Assembly: GCF_002288925.2 (NCBI RefSeq)
Contig: NW_022098037.1
Location: 2,722,402 to 2,786,401 of the forward strand
Direction of reading: 5' to 3'
Source of the DNA: Delphinapterus leucas
Lineage: Eukaryota; Chordata; Mammalia; Artiodactyla; Monodontidae
Length of the DNA: 64,000 nt
The notes under the pieces are model-generated. The model had not been told where the DNA came from. It saw only the letters and a list, made by a program, of their open reading frames with translations, and made no database searches. The position numbers were made by a program, and so were the translations under genes. Below are positions 11,365 to 23,200 of this stretch, piece by piece (position 1 is the first letter of the stretch; each line of letters starts with the position of its first letter).

Positions 11365-11750
11365 CAATACCAGTGGTTCTCAAGCTTAAAAAAAAAAAAA
11401 AAAAAAAAAGAATGCTTCTGTCTCACCCCAGAAATTTTCACTTAATTGGTCTAGGATAGAGCCTTGGAATGGGGTATTTTGTATGCATGTGTGCTGTTGG
11501 TTTTCCTTTTTCTTTTTCTGTTTTAAAACTTTATTTTAAAAGTTTATTGAGGAATAGTTGACAAATGTAACTGTATATATTTAGAATTTTAAATGTGATG
11601 ATTTGATATACATAGACATCATAAAATGGTTACCAAGATCAAGATAACTGAAAATTTGTGTCCTTTGATCTACATCACTGGAATGGGGAGTTTTAACACG
11701 CTGTCCAGGTGATTCTAATGGGCAGCCACATTGGGAAACCACTACTTTAT
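11365..11750. repeat. MER5A-like hAT relic interrupted by poly-A and an L1 3' fragment
   Basis: It begins with the terminal phrase CCAGTGGTTCTCAAGCTT, is broken by an 18-bp A run at about 11389-11409, continues TCTCACCCCAGAAATTTTCA, is interrupted by the L1 fragment, and resumes GGTGATTCTAATGGGCAGCC and GGGAAACCACTA. Matching outer ends support one element about 225 bp long before insertion. Confidence 0.55.
11515..11665 (-). mobile_element. Old L1M 3' fragment
   Basis: AAAGTTTATTGAGGAATAGTTGAC and GGTTACCAAGATCAAG match the 3' UTR of old LINE-1 elements. It sits inside the MER5A-like element. Confidence 0.55.
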
Positions 11751-12265
11751 ACTCTTTGCTTCTTAGTATGGGGCTCTTACCTATTGAGCTAACTTAACCA
11801 GCATGGTTCCTGATTTTGTAAGTATTAAAGTTACTTGGGACAGATTGTTCTCAGGCACTTATGAAGGGATGGAGGATGGCAATAATAAGTCCTGTATTTA
11901 TGGTATCATAAGTTATTGGCTCAGAAAATGCAGAGAATATTGGAATCAGGTCTTAGAGGATTTTTAGCTTTCTGCTTTTCCAGCAGTTAGGTCTCCGTGG
12001 TAAAAACCAGGCAAGAAACAGCCTGGGGAATTCAGTTGCAACAACACTTGAGCTATGAATGAAAGGAAAAGAAAAAAAACATAGCTGTTGAATTTTTCAC
12101 TCAATGAATCCTAGTGTTGGTGGGTCGTGTGTTTTGTCCTCTTGTACTTGATTCGGGGCGTTCCAGCCTCCCTTCTCAGCAGCACTGACTTCTGGATTTT
12201 TATCCTCTCCTTAGCCATTTAGAATGATTACTTCCTGTTGCAATGCATGGCTTCTGGCCCTCTAT
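11751..12265. other. Unassigned stretch
   Basis: No gene or repeat is recognised. Confidence 0.5.
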
Positions 12266-12282
12266 CTGCTAATTGTACTTTT

Positions 12283-12494
12283 TTTTTTTTTTTTTTTTTT
12301 TGCGGTACGGGGGCCTCTCACTGTTGTGGCCTCTCCCGCTGCGGAGCACAGGCTCCGGACGCGCAGGCTCAGCGGCCGTGGCTCACGGGCCCAGCCGCTC
12401 CGCGGCATGTGGGATCCCCCCCCGGAACAGGGCACAAACCCGCGTCCCCTGCATCGGCAGGCGGACTCCCAACCACTGCGCCACCAGGGAAGCC
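12283..12494 (-). mobile_element. CHR-2-like SINE
   Basis: The element reads on the minus strand from GGGCTTCCCTGGTGGCGCAG to a long pure A tail (T run up to 12300). A perfect 17-bp target-site duplication (CTGCTAATTGTACTTTT at 12266-12282 and 12495-12511) is present. The pure tail suggests a fairly recent insertion. An expanded C run at about 12417-12424 is private to this copy. Confidence 0.95.
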
Positions 12495-12511
12495 CTGCTA
12501 ATTGTACTTTT

Positions 12512-13079
12512 AAAGTCTAATTCCATTTTGGCTGTTCTGCACTAAGTATGGCCTTTCACCTCTCTGATCTGTGTTTTTAACACTGTGTCCACCAGCTAGC
12601 GTTTTACTCAACCAATCTCTCTCTTTCTTTCTCAATCCTCCCCCAACCCCCAGTTTATAATACTATTTCATCTCTCTTATTCTGACTTTCAACAACCCAA
12701 ATATAGTCTCTCAGGCAAAAGTCACATTCAGTAACTTTAGGTTTCTGTTCCCTATATTGGAGCACACTTTTTTTCCCCTCACTTGAACAGCAATGGCCTT
12801 TATGCTGACATAGCAAGAGCTTTGTTCTCAGTGTACCAAGAGCTACAAATAAATGTGTGTGTGTGCGTGTATATACATAGTGGGAGAGGGAACGAGAGAA
12901 GGTTGATAAGCTGAAATATGGACAAAGATAATGGTCTATGCTGGGCTTGAAAACTAGTTGGACAATCTGTCTTGACTTTAGTTGAAAACTTTTCTTATTG
13001 AATTGCCCTCTTGGGGATTGAATCTATTCAAATTGATCTTTTCTATGAGTAGGCACATCATTTTAGAAACGTTTCTGTG
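12512..13079. other. Unassigned stretch with a short TG tract
   Basis: No gene is recognised. A TG run lies at about 12855-12872. Confidence 0.5.
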
Positions 13080-13960
13080 AAGATGTGCTGTTTTCATGCT
13101 TAGGGAAGCACACTGCATGCTGAGTGAGACCTAAGGAAATGCCAAATTAATGCATTATTTCCCTGGCAATGTTCTTTTCCCAGGAAAGGGCTGCTTTAAT
13201 AAGGCAGGAGGCTGTGTGTGCTGTGGCATGCCTGCCTCTGTAGGAAGCTTGGTAATCCTCGCCCTGGAAAACTCAGCTCCCGAGTTTGTTGTTTGCACCG
13301 CTCCCACTCCTGGCCGTATTATATAAACAGTGGGGAAGAACCACAATGGAAATTATGGCAGAGAATGCTTTACTTAAGCCTTTCAGAATGGCCAGTATTG
13401 TGCGTGGCAGTGGGTCTGTTTTCAGCACCCTGCCTGAAAGAGTGAATGGCTGCTGTTCCCAGCCAAATGCAAGTGACGGTGGGGCTCTTCAAACCGTCAG
13501 CACGACAATGTTATGAAGCGGGCGAGTCCCTGCTTCTGTCAGTGAGCCATCATTATTCCTCATGAGCCAACGGCAGGAGAGGGCCACTGCGACAAATACA
13601 CTATTATGTTGCATTTTAACGTGTGCCGATCAGCTTCATGTTGGCCCTGATATCCGTCTCAGGTACTGCTCTTTTCCACAACAGACGCCTGTGTGCTTCC
13701 CTCAGCAGTGGCTCCCCAAGGCAGCGGCTCCGCAAGGTGTCTGAGAGAGAGAATAGGCACCACAAGAGGTCACCTCCAAAGAAAGAGAAAGGAACTAAAT
13801 CCGTGGGAGGATCACACGCTTTCCAATTAAGTCCTGTGATATATTCCAAAGTCCTGTCAGCATCAGTGGCTGAGCAGCCTGCTTGCACGTTCACCGACAG
13901 ACATATTTGGAGATCAGAGGCTGATACCTATCCAGCCATGATGCGCTTCTGCTGTCAGAG
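13080..13960. promoter_or_regulatory. Candidate conserved non-coding element, repeat-free
   Basis: About 880 bp free of recognisable repeats, richer in GC and CpG than its flanks, with long open frames on both strands (for example 13623-13997 plus and 13616-13894 minus). Open frames on both strands at once fit absence of TA-rich stops rather than a gene. A TATATAAA match lies at about 13319-13326, downstream of a GC-rich CCGCTCCC. I infer an enhancer-like element; a rare exon is not excluded. Confidence 0.35.
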
Positions 13961-15446
13961 TGCACCAAAGAGTCTGTTGATCTCTGGGGACTTGTAGGTC
14001 CTGTGGGGACTTAGTTTTGTTCCTTAAGGAGGGGTGTAAAATGTGGATGTGATGCTTGCCATCACTTGACATTTTAGGCTTGGGTTTGGAAGCGTCCAGA
14101 GGTTATTTCCTTGAGCTTCCATACCTTGATTCAAGATGGCTGCTGCCTGGACGCAGTGGTGGCTGGATTGTCACTTCCGGGTCACAGAAACCTGGCCTCC
14201 CAGAAGAGGAGATAACTGAGACAATGATCAGAGTAACATTTCTGCCCAACCATGTCTGTCCTATGGGGGAACGGGGAGGAATTTCGTTAAAATATCTGAG
14301 CCTGATAATCACTACATTTTAAAAGGTCTGAATATGTACAGAGGTATGTACATACCTTCGGTAAACTTCTCCGTAGTCATCAGCTATTGTCACTTGTACC
14401 TTACAAACGGAAGCTCACCTTGAATTTCCTAAACGAGAGGCGTTCCAGGTAGTCTTAGGTCAAAACTCTCTTAGCTTCTGCTCTCTTAGGATATTCCTTT
14501 AGCCCAGGGCTCCCAAATGCTGTGATGAACTACCAGGAAAAGAGAAAAATATGGACAATGTGGTGAATTTTTCTTAAAGATGGATTTATTGGAATTAAAG
14601 TTCTGTTTTATTTTGAGATTATGACTTTACTACTTGTGGTTGAGTTGTCCTTTCTTTATGAAATGACAGTGACAACACGTTTGTTGTTGTTGTTTTAATG
14701 TACTAACTTGGCAAAATGAAGCTTACTGTCTATGGCAAAATACTCAATCCATCTATTCATCCAACTACCTTTTTTTTTTTCCTGGTTCTTGAAATCCAAA
14801 AGTCTAGGAACTACTGTTTCACCAAAGAAATCATAAATTCCTAGGAGAAAGATTCAAAATGTCTGTGGGCTCCCCCAGCTGCTAAATAATAATGAACCAA
14901 ACTATAACAAAGAGCCAATCATGCAGTGGTGTGAGATGTAAACCTGTAAAAAGAGCCACAATTTTTTTTCTAATTAGCAATTCTCTACTCCCTAGCTTTT
15001 CAAACCCTTCAGTTTTCTTTCCCATTGATTATCTAGCTAGAAGATGTTTACCAATTAATGCACATGAAATATAATTCATATACTTAGCCATGAAATGCTC
15101 ACCTTAGTGTTATACTATGAAGCTTTAGCTCCTTTAAAAATGTGTGGCCTTTGTCAGAGACAACTGACATAGACTCTTTTAAAGTGAACAAATTCCCAGC
15201 CTCTTCTAAACTTTACTTTTTGAACACTGGGGCCAGGTTTCAAACAAAGTTATAATGTGAATGCTCAATGATAGCTGTCTATACTTTCAAGCTTCTACCA
15301 GGTATTATGTAAGACATTCTTAATCTCTCCAGCATGATTGTATGAGCTTCCATGATGTGCGATTCCACAATGAATATTTGAATCACAAGTTTGGTTCTTT
15401 TGACAGGTACATCTTCAATGGAAAGAATCACACAGATATTCTTTAA
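13961..15446. other. Unassigned stretch
   Basis: About 1.5 kb without recognised genes. Poorly preserved hAT-like phrases at about 14505-14560 and 14785-14820 may be repeat remains. Confidence 0.4.
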
Positions 15447-15990
15447 CATCCTATATTTATTATCCATTGCTGCATATAAATTACTACAAACTTGGTGACT
15501 TAAAACAATACCCTTTGATCATTTCACAGCTTTGGTGTGTCAGGAATCTGGGCATAGCTTGGCTGGGTTCTCTGCATCAGGGTCTCTCATGGACTGCCAT
15601 CAAGGTGTTGGTCAGGGCTGGGTCTCATCTGAGGAATCAGCCGGGGAAGGACCTGCTAACAAGCTCATGTGTTTGTTAGCAAAATTCTGTTTCTGGGGGG
15701 TTGTTGCAGTGGAATAAGGGCCTCAGTTCCTAGCTTACTGTATGCTGGAGGCCACCCTCAGTTCTTTGCCATGTGGGCCTCTCCAAAATGGCTACTTGCT
15801 TCATCAGAGCATGCCAGCTGAAAAGTGAAAAGAGAATTAGCTAGCAAGATAGAAGTTACGATCTTATGTAACATAAACATGGAAATGACATCCCATCCCT
15901 GTGCCATAGTCTATTGGTTAAAAGCAAGTCATAGGTCCCACCCACACTCAAGAAAATGGGATTACATAAGGGCATGAATATAAAGAGGCA
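15447..15990. repeat. Old interspersed repeat (probably L1M-type 3' end)
   Basis: A long series of landmarks of a common old repeat is readable: ATTACTACAAACTTGGTGAC, GGTGTGTCAGGAATCTGGGC, TTGCCATGTGGGCCTCTCC, GAAATGACATCCCATCC, AAGCAAGTCATAGGTCCCAC and GGCATGAATATAAAGAGGCAG. It is nearly complete at about 540 bp. The family name is not certain. Confidence 0.6.
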
Positions 15991-16306
15991 GGGATAATTA
16001 AATAACTTTCAAATTAAATGACTTTAAAAAATACAATAAAACATCATTACATACAATTCTCTTTGAAAAGTCTTTCCAATTCAATCTTCAAAATTAACTT
16101 ACACAATTTTGTGCAAAAAACACTGACCTCAAATAAATAGGGGGAAAAGTGGGAAGAGCTAAACTGTTTTTATGTTTTGTTTTTTAAATTAAAAGTTAAA
16201 AACAGCAGCTGCACTTCAAAGTATTTGCAGGATGAAATGCATCGAGAAGGCTATGAAAAACAGCCTTCAGAGTCAGAATTATATTTTCAAGTGAGGTTTT
16301 CTGTAT

Positions 16307-16617
16307 TCAAAATTCACAATGGATGCCTTTGCTGAGAACCTTCACCATGCCCTCTTTGACCAGCTGTAGGAGGAACCTGGCCTCTGTTGTCACATTATGC
16401 ATGCTCTGAAAGTTCATGGCAGCCATGCAGAGATTGTCAAAGTAGTGCAAAGGGGTTTTGGATTGATTGAGGTCATATCCAAAGCAATTAGAGTCTGTCC
16501 GCACATACACATAACCCTGGACTTTGGAGGTATGAAACCTAAGAGCCATGCTTGGTTCTTTGTTTCCATCCGTTCTGAGAGGAAAGAGGTCTTTGAGTTT
16601 GTTTGGGGGAAGTTGGT
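16307..16617 (-). pseudogene. Coding-like stretch: possible exon or pseudogene fragment, unidentified
   Basis: On the minus strand an open frame runs from an AG acceptor-like ATTTCAG (16618-16624) to a TGA at 16307-16309, about 103 codons. The frame upstream of the acceptor is closed by a stop within about six codons, as expected at an intron. Wobble positions look richer in GC than the AT-rich flanks, and the peptide is of mixed, non-repetitive composition with [16 protein letters not shown] and [17 protein letters not shown] do not recognise the family. The plus strand also has a fair frame from an ATG at 16319, broken by TAG at 16367 and then open to 16621, so the coding strand is unsure. 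It may equally be a conserved non-coding element. Confidence 0.25.
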
Positions 16618-16784
16618 CTGAAATGATGAATTATAGACTAGTCTGTAATGGCATGTAAGTTTGCTACTTATAGTAGAGAATATCTTAAAGTTAATGCCAA
16701 TTAAGTATTATCAAGGGAAGTTTCTCTCTAGCATGCTTTAATAACTGTATCATATCCATTTATAATTATCATTTTGTTTTCATT

Positions 16785-17640
16785 TCAGTCAATCACTGAG
16801 GAAGTGTTTCTTGTGTTTCAGTACATGATAAATGCAGTAGGGAGTACAAATTAAGGTTATGACAAGGTTTGCTCTCTGAAGAGACTTGTGGGGCTTCCCT
16901 GGTGGCGCAGTGGTTGAGAATCCACCTGCTGATGCAGGGGACACAGGTTCGTGCCCCGGTCCGGGAAGATCCCACATGGCGCGGAGGGGCTAGGCCCGTG
17001 AGCCATGGCCGCTGAGCCTGCGCGTCCAGAGCCTGCGCTCCACAACGGGAGAGGCCACAACAGTGAAGAGACTTGTGTTTAGAAGCAAGGAGTGGTGAGA
17101 GGGGAACAAAACATACACAGTTGTAATGGAGAACAAAATAGAATTACACAATCAAATGCTAAATGCATTTAACAACACCCTCAACTCTGTGGTACAGGAA
17201 AGAGAGAGAGCCATGCTGGGTGAAGTTACTAGAAGCCTTCTTGAGGGGAGTAGTACTTGAAAGATAAGTGGAGTCTGGATAGGAAGTGAGAAAGAATGTT
17301 AGGAGAATGTGAAAAGAAAATAAAGGGAAACAGGAAGAGCCTGGAACTCATAGAGAAAACTTTAAGAAGCTGTATACAGTGAAGGGAAGGGGAGCAATGA
17401 AAATTAAAGTCAGAGGAATACGGATAGGTTTGCTTTTGAATGCTGGGGTGAGAGTAGTAACTTGATGGGCAGTGGAGAATCGTTCAGGATTCTTCAGCAG
17501 AGGAGAAAAGTGGCATTTGAGGGGGATCTGTTTGGTGGGTATGTGCACGATGGTTAATATTAAGAGAGCCTGGAAGAGACAGGCTTGGGGTTACAAAAGT
17601 CTGGGCTAGATTGGTAGTAATGGACATAATATATTGAAGC
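16785..17640 (-). repeat. L2 LINE relic split by a CHR-2 SINE
   Basis: CAGTCAATCACTGAGGAAGTG and CAGTACATGATAAATGCAGTAG begin a reverse L2 end. Beyond the SINE the L2-like series continues with CTTCTTGAGGGGAGTAG, GGTGAGAGTAGTAACTTG and CAGAGGAGAAAAGTGGCATTTGAG. Divergence is high. Confidence 0.45.
16891..17064 (+). mobile_element. CHR-2-like SINE without a tail (3'-truncated)
   Basis: The head (GGGCTTCCCTGGTGGCGCAG) and tRNA-like half are intact, including a B-box-like GGTTCGTGCCCC. The element stops at CCACAACAGT, before the normal end and A tail. A perfect 13-bp duplication (GAAGAGACTTGTG at 16878-16890 and 17065-17077) flanks it, extended by one shared T, so it was inserted in this shortened form. 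It lies in an L2 relic. Confidence 0.92.
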
Positions 17641-18216
17641 AATATTTATGACAAAGAAATCCACAATTTGGAGAGACTGTCTAGATGTACTAATAGCAGC
17701 AGAGCGTGTGTTCACGCCTGACCTTGCCAGCCTCTTCTCTCCACTGGAAATTGGATAGCATCTAGGCAATTAGGGACCTAGTTAGGATTCACATTGATCA
17801 CTGGCTGTGCTAACAAGTTATTATCTCTTGGCTTTGATTCCTGGGATATTTGTTTATTAATAAAGACCTCCAAAGTCCAACAGCCTCTAAGAGTTATTGA
17901 TATTTTAGACCTTATAACAGTGAGTCAGGAGGGACCTTTATATGTTCTTCAGACCACACCATATACATGATCAGATGCTGGCTATAACAGTACTTTCTAA
18001 GGTGTTCCACAAACCAGTGGTTTCCATAATATTTAATAGGTTGTCTGACAAAAACAAAAACACAAAATGAATATGTATGTTGTGGAAAGATCCATGCTCA
18101 AATAAGTTTGGGAAATTCTGAGTTAAAATTCAAAAATCTCCAAGGTTCAGCGTTAATGAACTACCAAGAGGAATGTGGGAGGAGTTATAATCAAAAGTGT
18201 TTCCCAAACGGAACCC
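17641..18216. other. Unassigned stretch
   Basis: Weak repeat-like phrases (GTGTTCCACAAACCAGTGG near 18002) are present but not assignable. No gene is seen. Confidence 0.4.
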
Positions 18217-18249
18217 TGTGTGTGTGTGTGTGTGTGTATCTGTGTGTGT

Positions 18250-18284
<35 letters not shown>
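18217..18284. repeat. (TG)n microsatellite
   Basis: Three TG blocks are separated by TATC and TATG, about 68 bp in all. This is the longest TG tract of the window. Confidence 0.95.
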
Positions 18285-18286
<2 letters not shown>

Positions 18287-19911
18287 GCATGCATGCACAT
18301 CATCCTTAGGACTAGTGTTTTGCCCAACATGCTTGGGTAAAGGTCAGGGTATTAACAAATTTTCCGTGAAGTCAGTTGATGTTTTGGCCTGTGGATCATC
18401 ATGTTTCTTCTTATCATAACGTCCTTTAATGTTTTATATAACTGCATTTTTTTTCTTTTGCATTTTTATTTACATAATTATCAAAACAACAAACTGCAAA
18501 TCCCATTAAATCTTTTTAGAAGAATTATATATCTTAAAGAAAGTTGAAATACATCTCTCAACATTGCAAACATTGAATGAAGGACACAAGCACTATTGTC
18601 TTGCAAACTTCCAAAGAAAACCTAATATAATCATTCAGACTTTAATACTCTCCCTTCTCATGACAATTTCAATTATATTCATGTTTCTGGGGGATGGAAT
18701 TTAGAAATATACCACTTTAATGAATATAGCAAGTCTCATATGACCGCTGCTACCGATACAGTTTTGCACAGATGTGTGCCTTCTCTGTATGCTTCCTCAT
18801 CACTTTTTAAGTACCTGCCTTGTGCACGTGTATACATTTGCATTTTAATGTGAAAAAGGATGGCCCAATGAAAGAAGAATGATTGATATTGTGTATCCCA
18901 AAAGAACTCCTTCCCTACCTCCCCTTATACTTTCATTTCCTAATTTAGTTCCTTTTGCATGAAGTGGTGGAGGGATGTAAAGCAACACTGTTCCTGATTG
19001 GTGAGATGTCCTTTGGAATCTGATGGTTCCAGTTTTCACAAATATGGATCAAGTGGCACCATAGAGTATATTATGAAAGGGGTCCCAATTTTTCTTCCCC
19101 TTCCTTGCTGACATTATGCTTTTATTTGGAACGAATTGTTTATCTCTTATTTTTCAGAGGAGAGTCAACAAGAAAAAGGCAAGTGCCAATAACATATTCC
19201 ACTGTGTACCTTGTTCCTCTCTCATCTTCTTCTTGTGCCCTTGAAACGCTTAATGATCATCTGCCTTAACTCAAACAGAGACATGTTTTTACATGATTTT
19301 ATGTCGGTATCTTACCCTTCCACCTCAGGTTACCTATGTTCATTTGCAACTCAATTTATGCCCTTATTACCTCTTTCATATTTCTAGTCATTGTGATCAA
19401 GGAGACAGAGCCTTTCTGTGAATAGAATTTTATTGCTCAGATATGTGTCATGTTTGGATATTTTAAAGTTCTGACGTGTCAGTTTTCTCCAAGATAAGCT
19501 TTTTTGATTTAGATCTCTCTTCAATTCCACATAACACCTCTTTTCTATTCCTTTCGTGTTATTTAATTTAGAATGATGAGCTTTTCCTCACAGAAATGTA
19601 TATGAGATTACAGTATTCTCTCCTCTTTTAAAGTGAGGAAATATGTCCTAAAAGGCATCTAAATTTAGGAAAGTTATAACTTGGGAGACAGAGATGAGTA
19701 TTAATAAATATTTCAGTCTACTGAACACAGGAGACATGTGAAAAGAGACCACACAGTGGATGTAACACTGCCAGAGAGGTGTCCTCCAAGACTGTAGGAC
19801 ATGGAAAAATGTGCATAGTACATAAAAGCTTGAATCCTATGAATCGTGAGGACTCCCAAATACTGTCTTTTAAGAAAATGTCAATTCTATAAATGAGCTA
19901 ATCTCTTGAAA
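18285..19911. other. Unassigned, AT-rich stretch
   Basis: About 1.6 kb with no recognised gene, RNA or repeat. It may hold repeats too old to see by eye. Confidence 0.45.
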
Positions 19912-20280
19912 TTTTTTTTGACATCTTTATTGGAGTATAATTGCTTTACAATGGTGTGTTAGTTTCTGCTTTATAACAAAGTGAATCAGCTATACATATA
20001 CATATATCTCCATATCTCCTCCCTCTTGTATCTCCCTCCCACCCTCCCTATCCCATCCCTCTAGGTGGTCACAGAACAGGGAGCTGATCTCCCTGTGCTA
20101 TGCGGCTGCTTCCCACTAGCTATCTATTTTATATTTGGTAGTGTATATATGTCCATGCCACTCTCTCACTTCGTCCCAGCTTACCCTTCCTCCTCCCGGT
20201 GTCCTGAAGTCCATTCTCTACGTCTGTGTCTTTATTCCTGTCCTGCATCTAGGTTCTTCAGAACCATTTTGTTTTTGTTT

Positions 20281-23200
20281 TTAGATTCCATATATATGTG
20301 TTAGCATACGGTATTTGTTTTTCTCTTTCTGACTTGCTTCACTCTGTGTGACAGACTCTAGGTCCATCCACCTCACTACAAAGAACTCAATTTCATTTCC
20401 TTTTATGGCTGAGTAATATTATATTGTATATATGTGCCACATCTTCTTTATCCATTCATCTATCAGAGGACACTTAGGTTGCTTCCATGTCCTGGCTATT
20501 GTAAACAGAGCTGCAATGAACATTGTGGTACATGACTCCTACTGAATCACAGTTTTCTCAGGGTATATGCCCAGTAGTGGGATTGCTGGGTTGTACGGTA
20601 GTTCCATTTTTAGTTTTTTAAGGAACCTCCATAGTGGCTGTATCAATTTGCTTTCCTACCAACAGTGCAAGAGGGTTCCCTTTTCTCCACACCCTCTCCA
20701 GCATTTATTGTTTGTAGATTTTTTGATGATGGCCATTCTGACTGGTGTGAGGTGATACCTCATTGTAGTTTTGATTTGCATTTCTCTAATGATTAGTGAT
20801 GTTGAGCACCCTTTCATGTGTTTCTTGGTAATCTGTTTGGAGAATCTTGGTAATCTTGTTTGGAGAAATGTCAATTTAGGCCTTCTGCCCATTTTTGGAT
20901 TGGGTTGTTTGTTTTTTTGATATTGAGCTGCATGAGCTGCTTGTAAATTTTGGAGATTAATCCTTTGTCAGTTGCTTCATTTGCAAATATTTTCTCCCAT
21001 TCTGAAGGTTGTCTTTTGCNNNNNNNNNNNNNNNNNNNNNNNNNNNNNNNNNNNNNNNNNNNNNNNNNNNNNNNNNNNNNNNNNNNNNNNNNNNNNNNNN
21101 NNNNNNNNNNNNNNNNNNNTGTCAGTTGCTTCATTTGCAAATATTTTCTCCCATTCTGAAGGTTGTCTTTTCATCTTGTTTATGGTTTCCTTTGCTGTGC
21201 AAAAGATTTTAAATTTCACTAGGTCCCATTTGCTTATTTTTGTTTTCATTTCCATTTCTCTAGGAGGTAGGTCAAAAAAGATCTTGCTGTAATTTATATC
21301 ATAGAGTGTTCTGCCTATGTTTTCCTCTAAGAGTTTTATATTTTCTGGCCTTACATTTAGGTCTTTAATCCATTTTGAGTTTATTTTTGTGTATGGTGTT
21401 AGGGAGTGTTCTAATTTCATTCTTTTCCATGTAGCTGTCCAGTTTTCCCAGCACCACTTATTGAAGAGTCTGTCTTTCCTCCACTGTATATTCTTGCCTC
21501 CTTTATCAAAGATAAGGTGACCATATGTGCATGGGTTTATCTCTGAGCTTTCTGTCCGATTTCACTGATCTGTATTTCTGTTTTTGTGCCAGTACCATGC
21601 TGGCTTGATTATTGTAGCTTTGTAGTATAGTCTGAAGTCAGGGAGCCTGATTCCTCTAGCTCTGTTTTTCTTTACCAGATTGCTTTGGCTATTCGGGGTC
21701 TTTTGTGTTTCCATACAAATTGAGAAATTTTTTGTTCTAGCTCTGTGAAAAATGCCAGTGGTAGTTTGGTAGGGATTGCATTGAATCTGTAGATTGCTTT
21801 GGGTAGTATAGTCATTTTCACAGTGTTGATTCTTCCAATCCAAGAACATGGTATATCTTTCCATCTGTTTGTATCATCTTTAATTTGTTTCATCAGTGTC
21901 TTATAGTTTTCTGCATACAGGTATTTTGTCTCCTTAGGTAGGTGTATTCCTAGGTATTTAATTCTTTTTGTTGTAGTGGTAAATGGGAGTGTTTCCTTAA
22001 TTTCTCTTTCAGATTTTTCATCATTAGTGTATAGGAATGCAAGAGATTTCTGTGCATTAATTTTGTATCCTGCTACTTTACCAAATCTATTGATTAGCTC
22101 TAGTAGTTTTGTGGTAGCATCTTTAGGATTCTGTATGTATAGTATTATGTCATCTGCAAACAGTGACAACTTTACTTCTTCTTCTCCAGTTTGGATTCCT
22201 TTTATTTCTTTTTCTTCTCTGATTGCTGTGGCTAAAACTTCCAAAACTAGTTGAATAATAGTGGTGAGAGTGGGAAACCTTGTCTTGTTCCTGATCTTAG
22301 AGGAAATGGTTTCAGTTTTTCACCATTGAGAATGATGTTGGCTGTGGGTTTGTCATGTATGGCCTTTATTATGTTGAGGTAAGTTCCCTGAATGCCTACT
22401 TTCTGGAGGGTTTTTATCATAAATGGGTGTTGAATTTTGTTGAGAGGTTTTTCTGCATCTGTTGAAAGGATCATATGGTTTTTCTCCTTCAGTTTGTTAA
22501 TATGGTTTATCACATTGAGATTTGTGTATATTGAAGAATCCATGCATTCCTGGGATAAACCCCACTTGATCATGCTATATGATCCTTTTAATGTTCTGTT
22601 GGATTCTGTTTGCTAGTATTTTGTTGAGGATTTTTGCATCTGTGTTCATCAGTGTATTGTCCTGTAGTTTTCTTTTTTTGTGACATCTTTGTCTGGTTTT
22701 AGTATCAGGGTGATGGTGGCCTTGTAGCATGAGTTTGGGAGTGTTCCTCCCTCTGCTATAATTTGGAAGAGTTTGAGAAGGATAGGTCTTAGCTGTTCTG
22801 TAAATGATAAAATTGGCTTTGAAGCCATCTGGTTCTGGGCTTTTTTTGTTGGAAGATTTTTAATCACAGTTTCAATTTCAGTGCTTGTGATTGGTCAGTT
22901 TATATTTTCTATTTCTTCCTGGTTCAGTCTCAGAAGGTTGTGCTTTTCTAAGAATTTATCCATTTCTTCCAAGTTTTCCATTTTATTGGCATATAGTTGC
23001 TTGTATTGATCCTTTGTTTTTCTGCAGTGTCAGTTGTTACTTCTCCTTTTTCATTTCTAATTCTATTGATTTGAGTCTTCTCCCATTTTTTCTTGATTAG
23101 TCTGGCTAATGGTTTATCAATTTTGTTTATCTTGTCAAAGAACAAGCTTTTAGTTTTATTGATCTTTGCTATTTTTTTCTTTGTTTCCATTTCATTTATT

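Noticed and set aside
13319..13326. TATATAAA as a core promoter
   Set aside because: A lone TATA match without a supported start site or gene is not enough; kept only as part of the candidate conserved block.
20871..21420. Open frames spanning the N block
   Set aside because: They exist only because the gap translates as unknown residues; the flanks are L1 ORF2.
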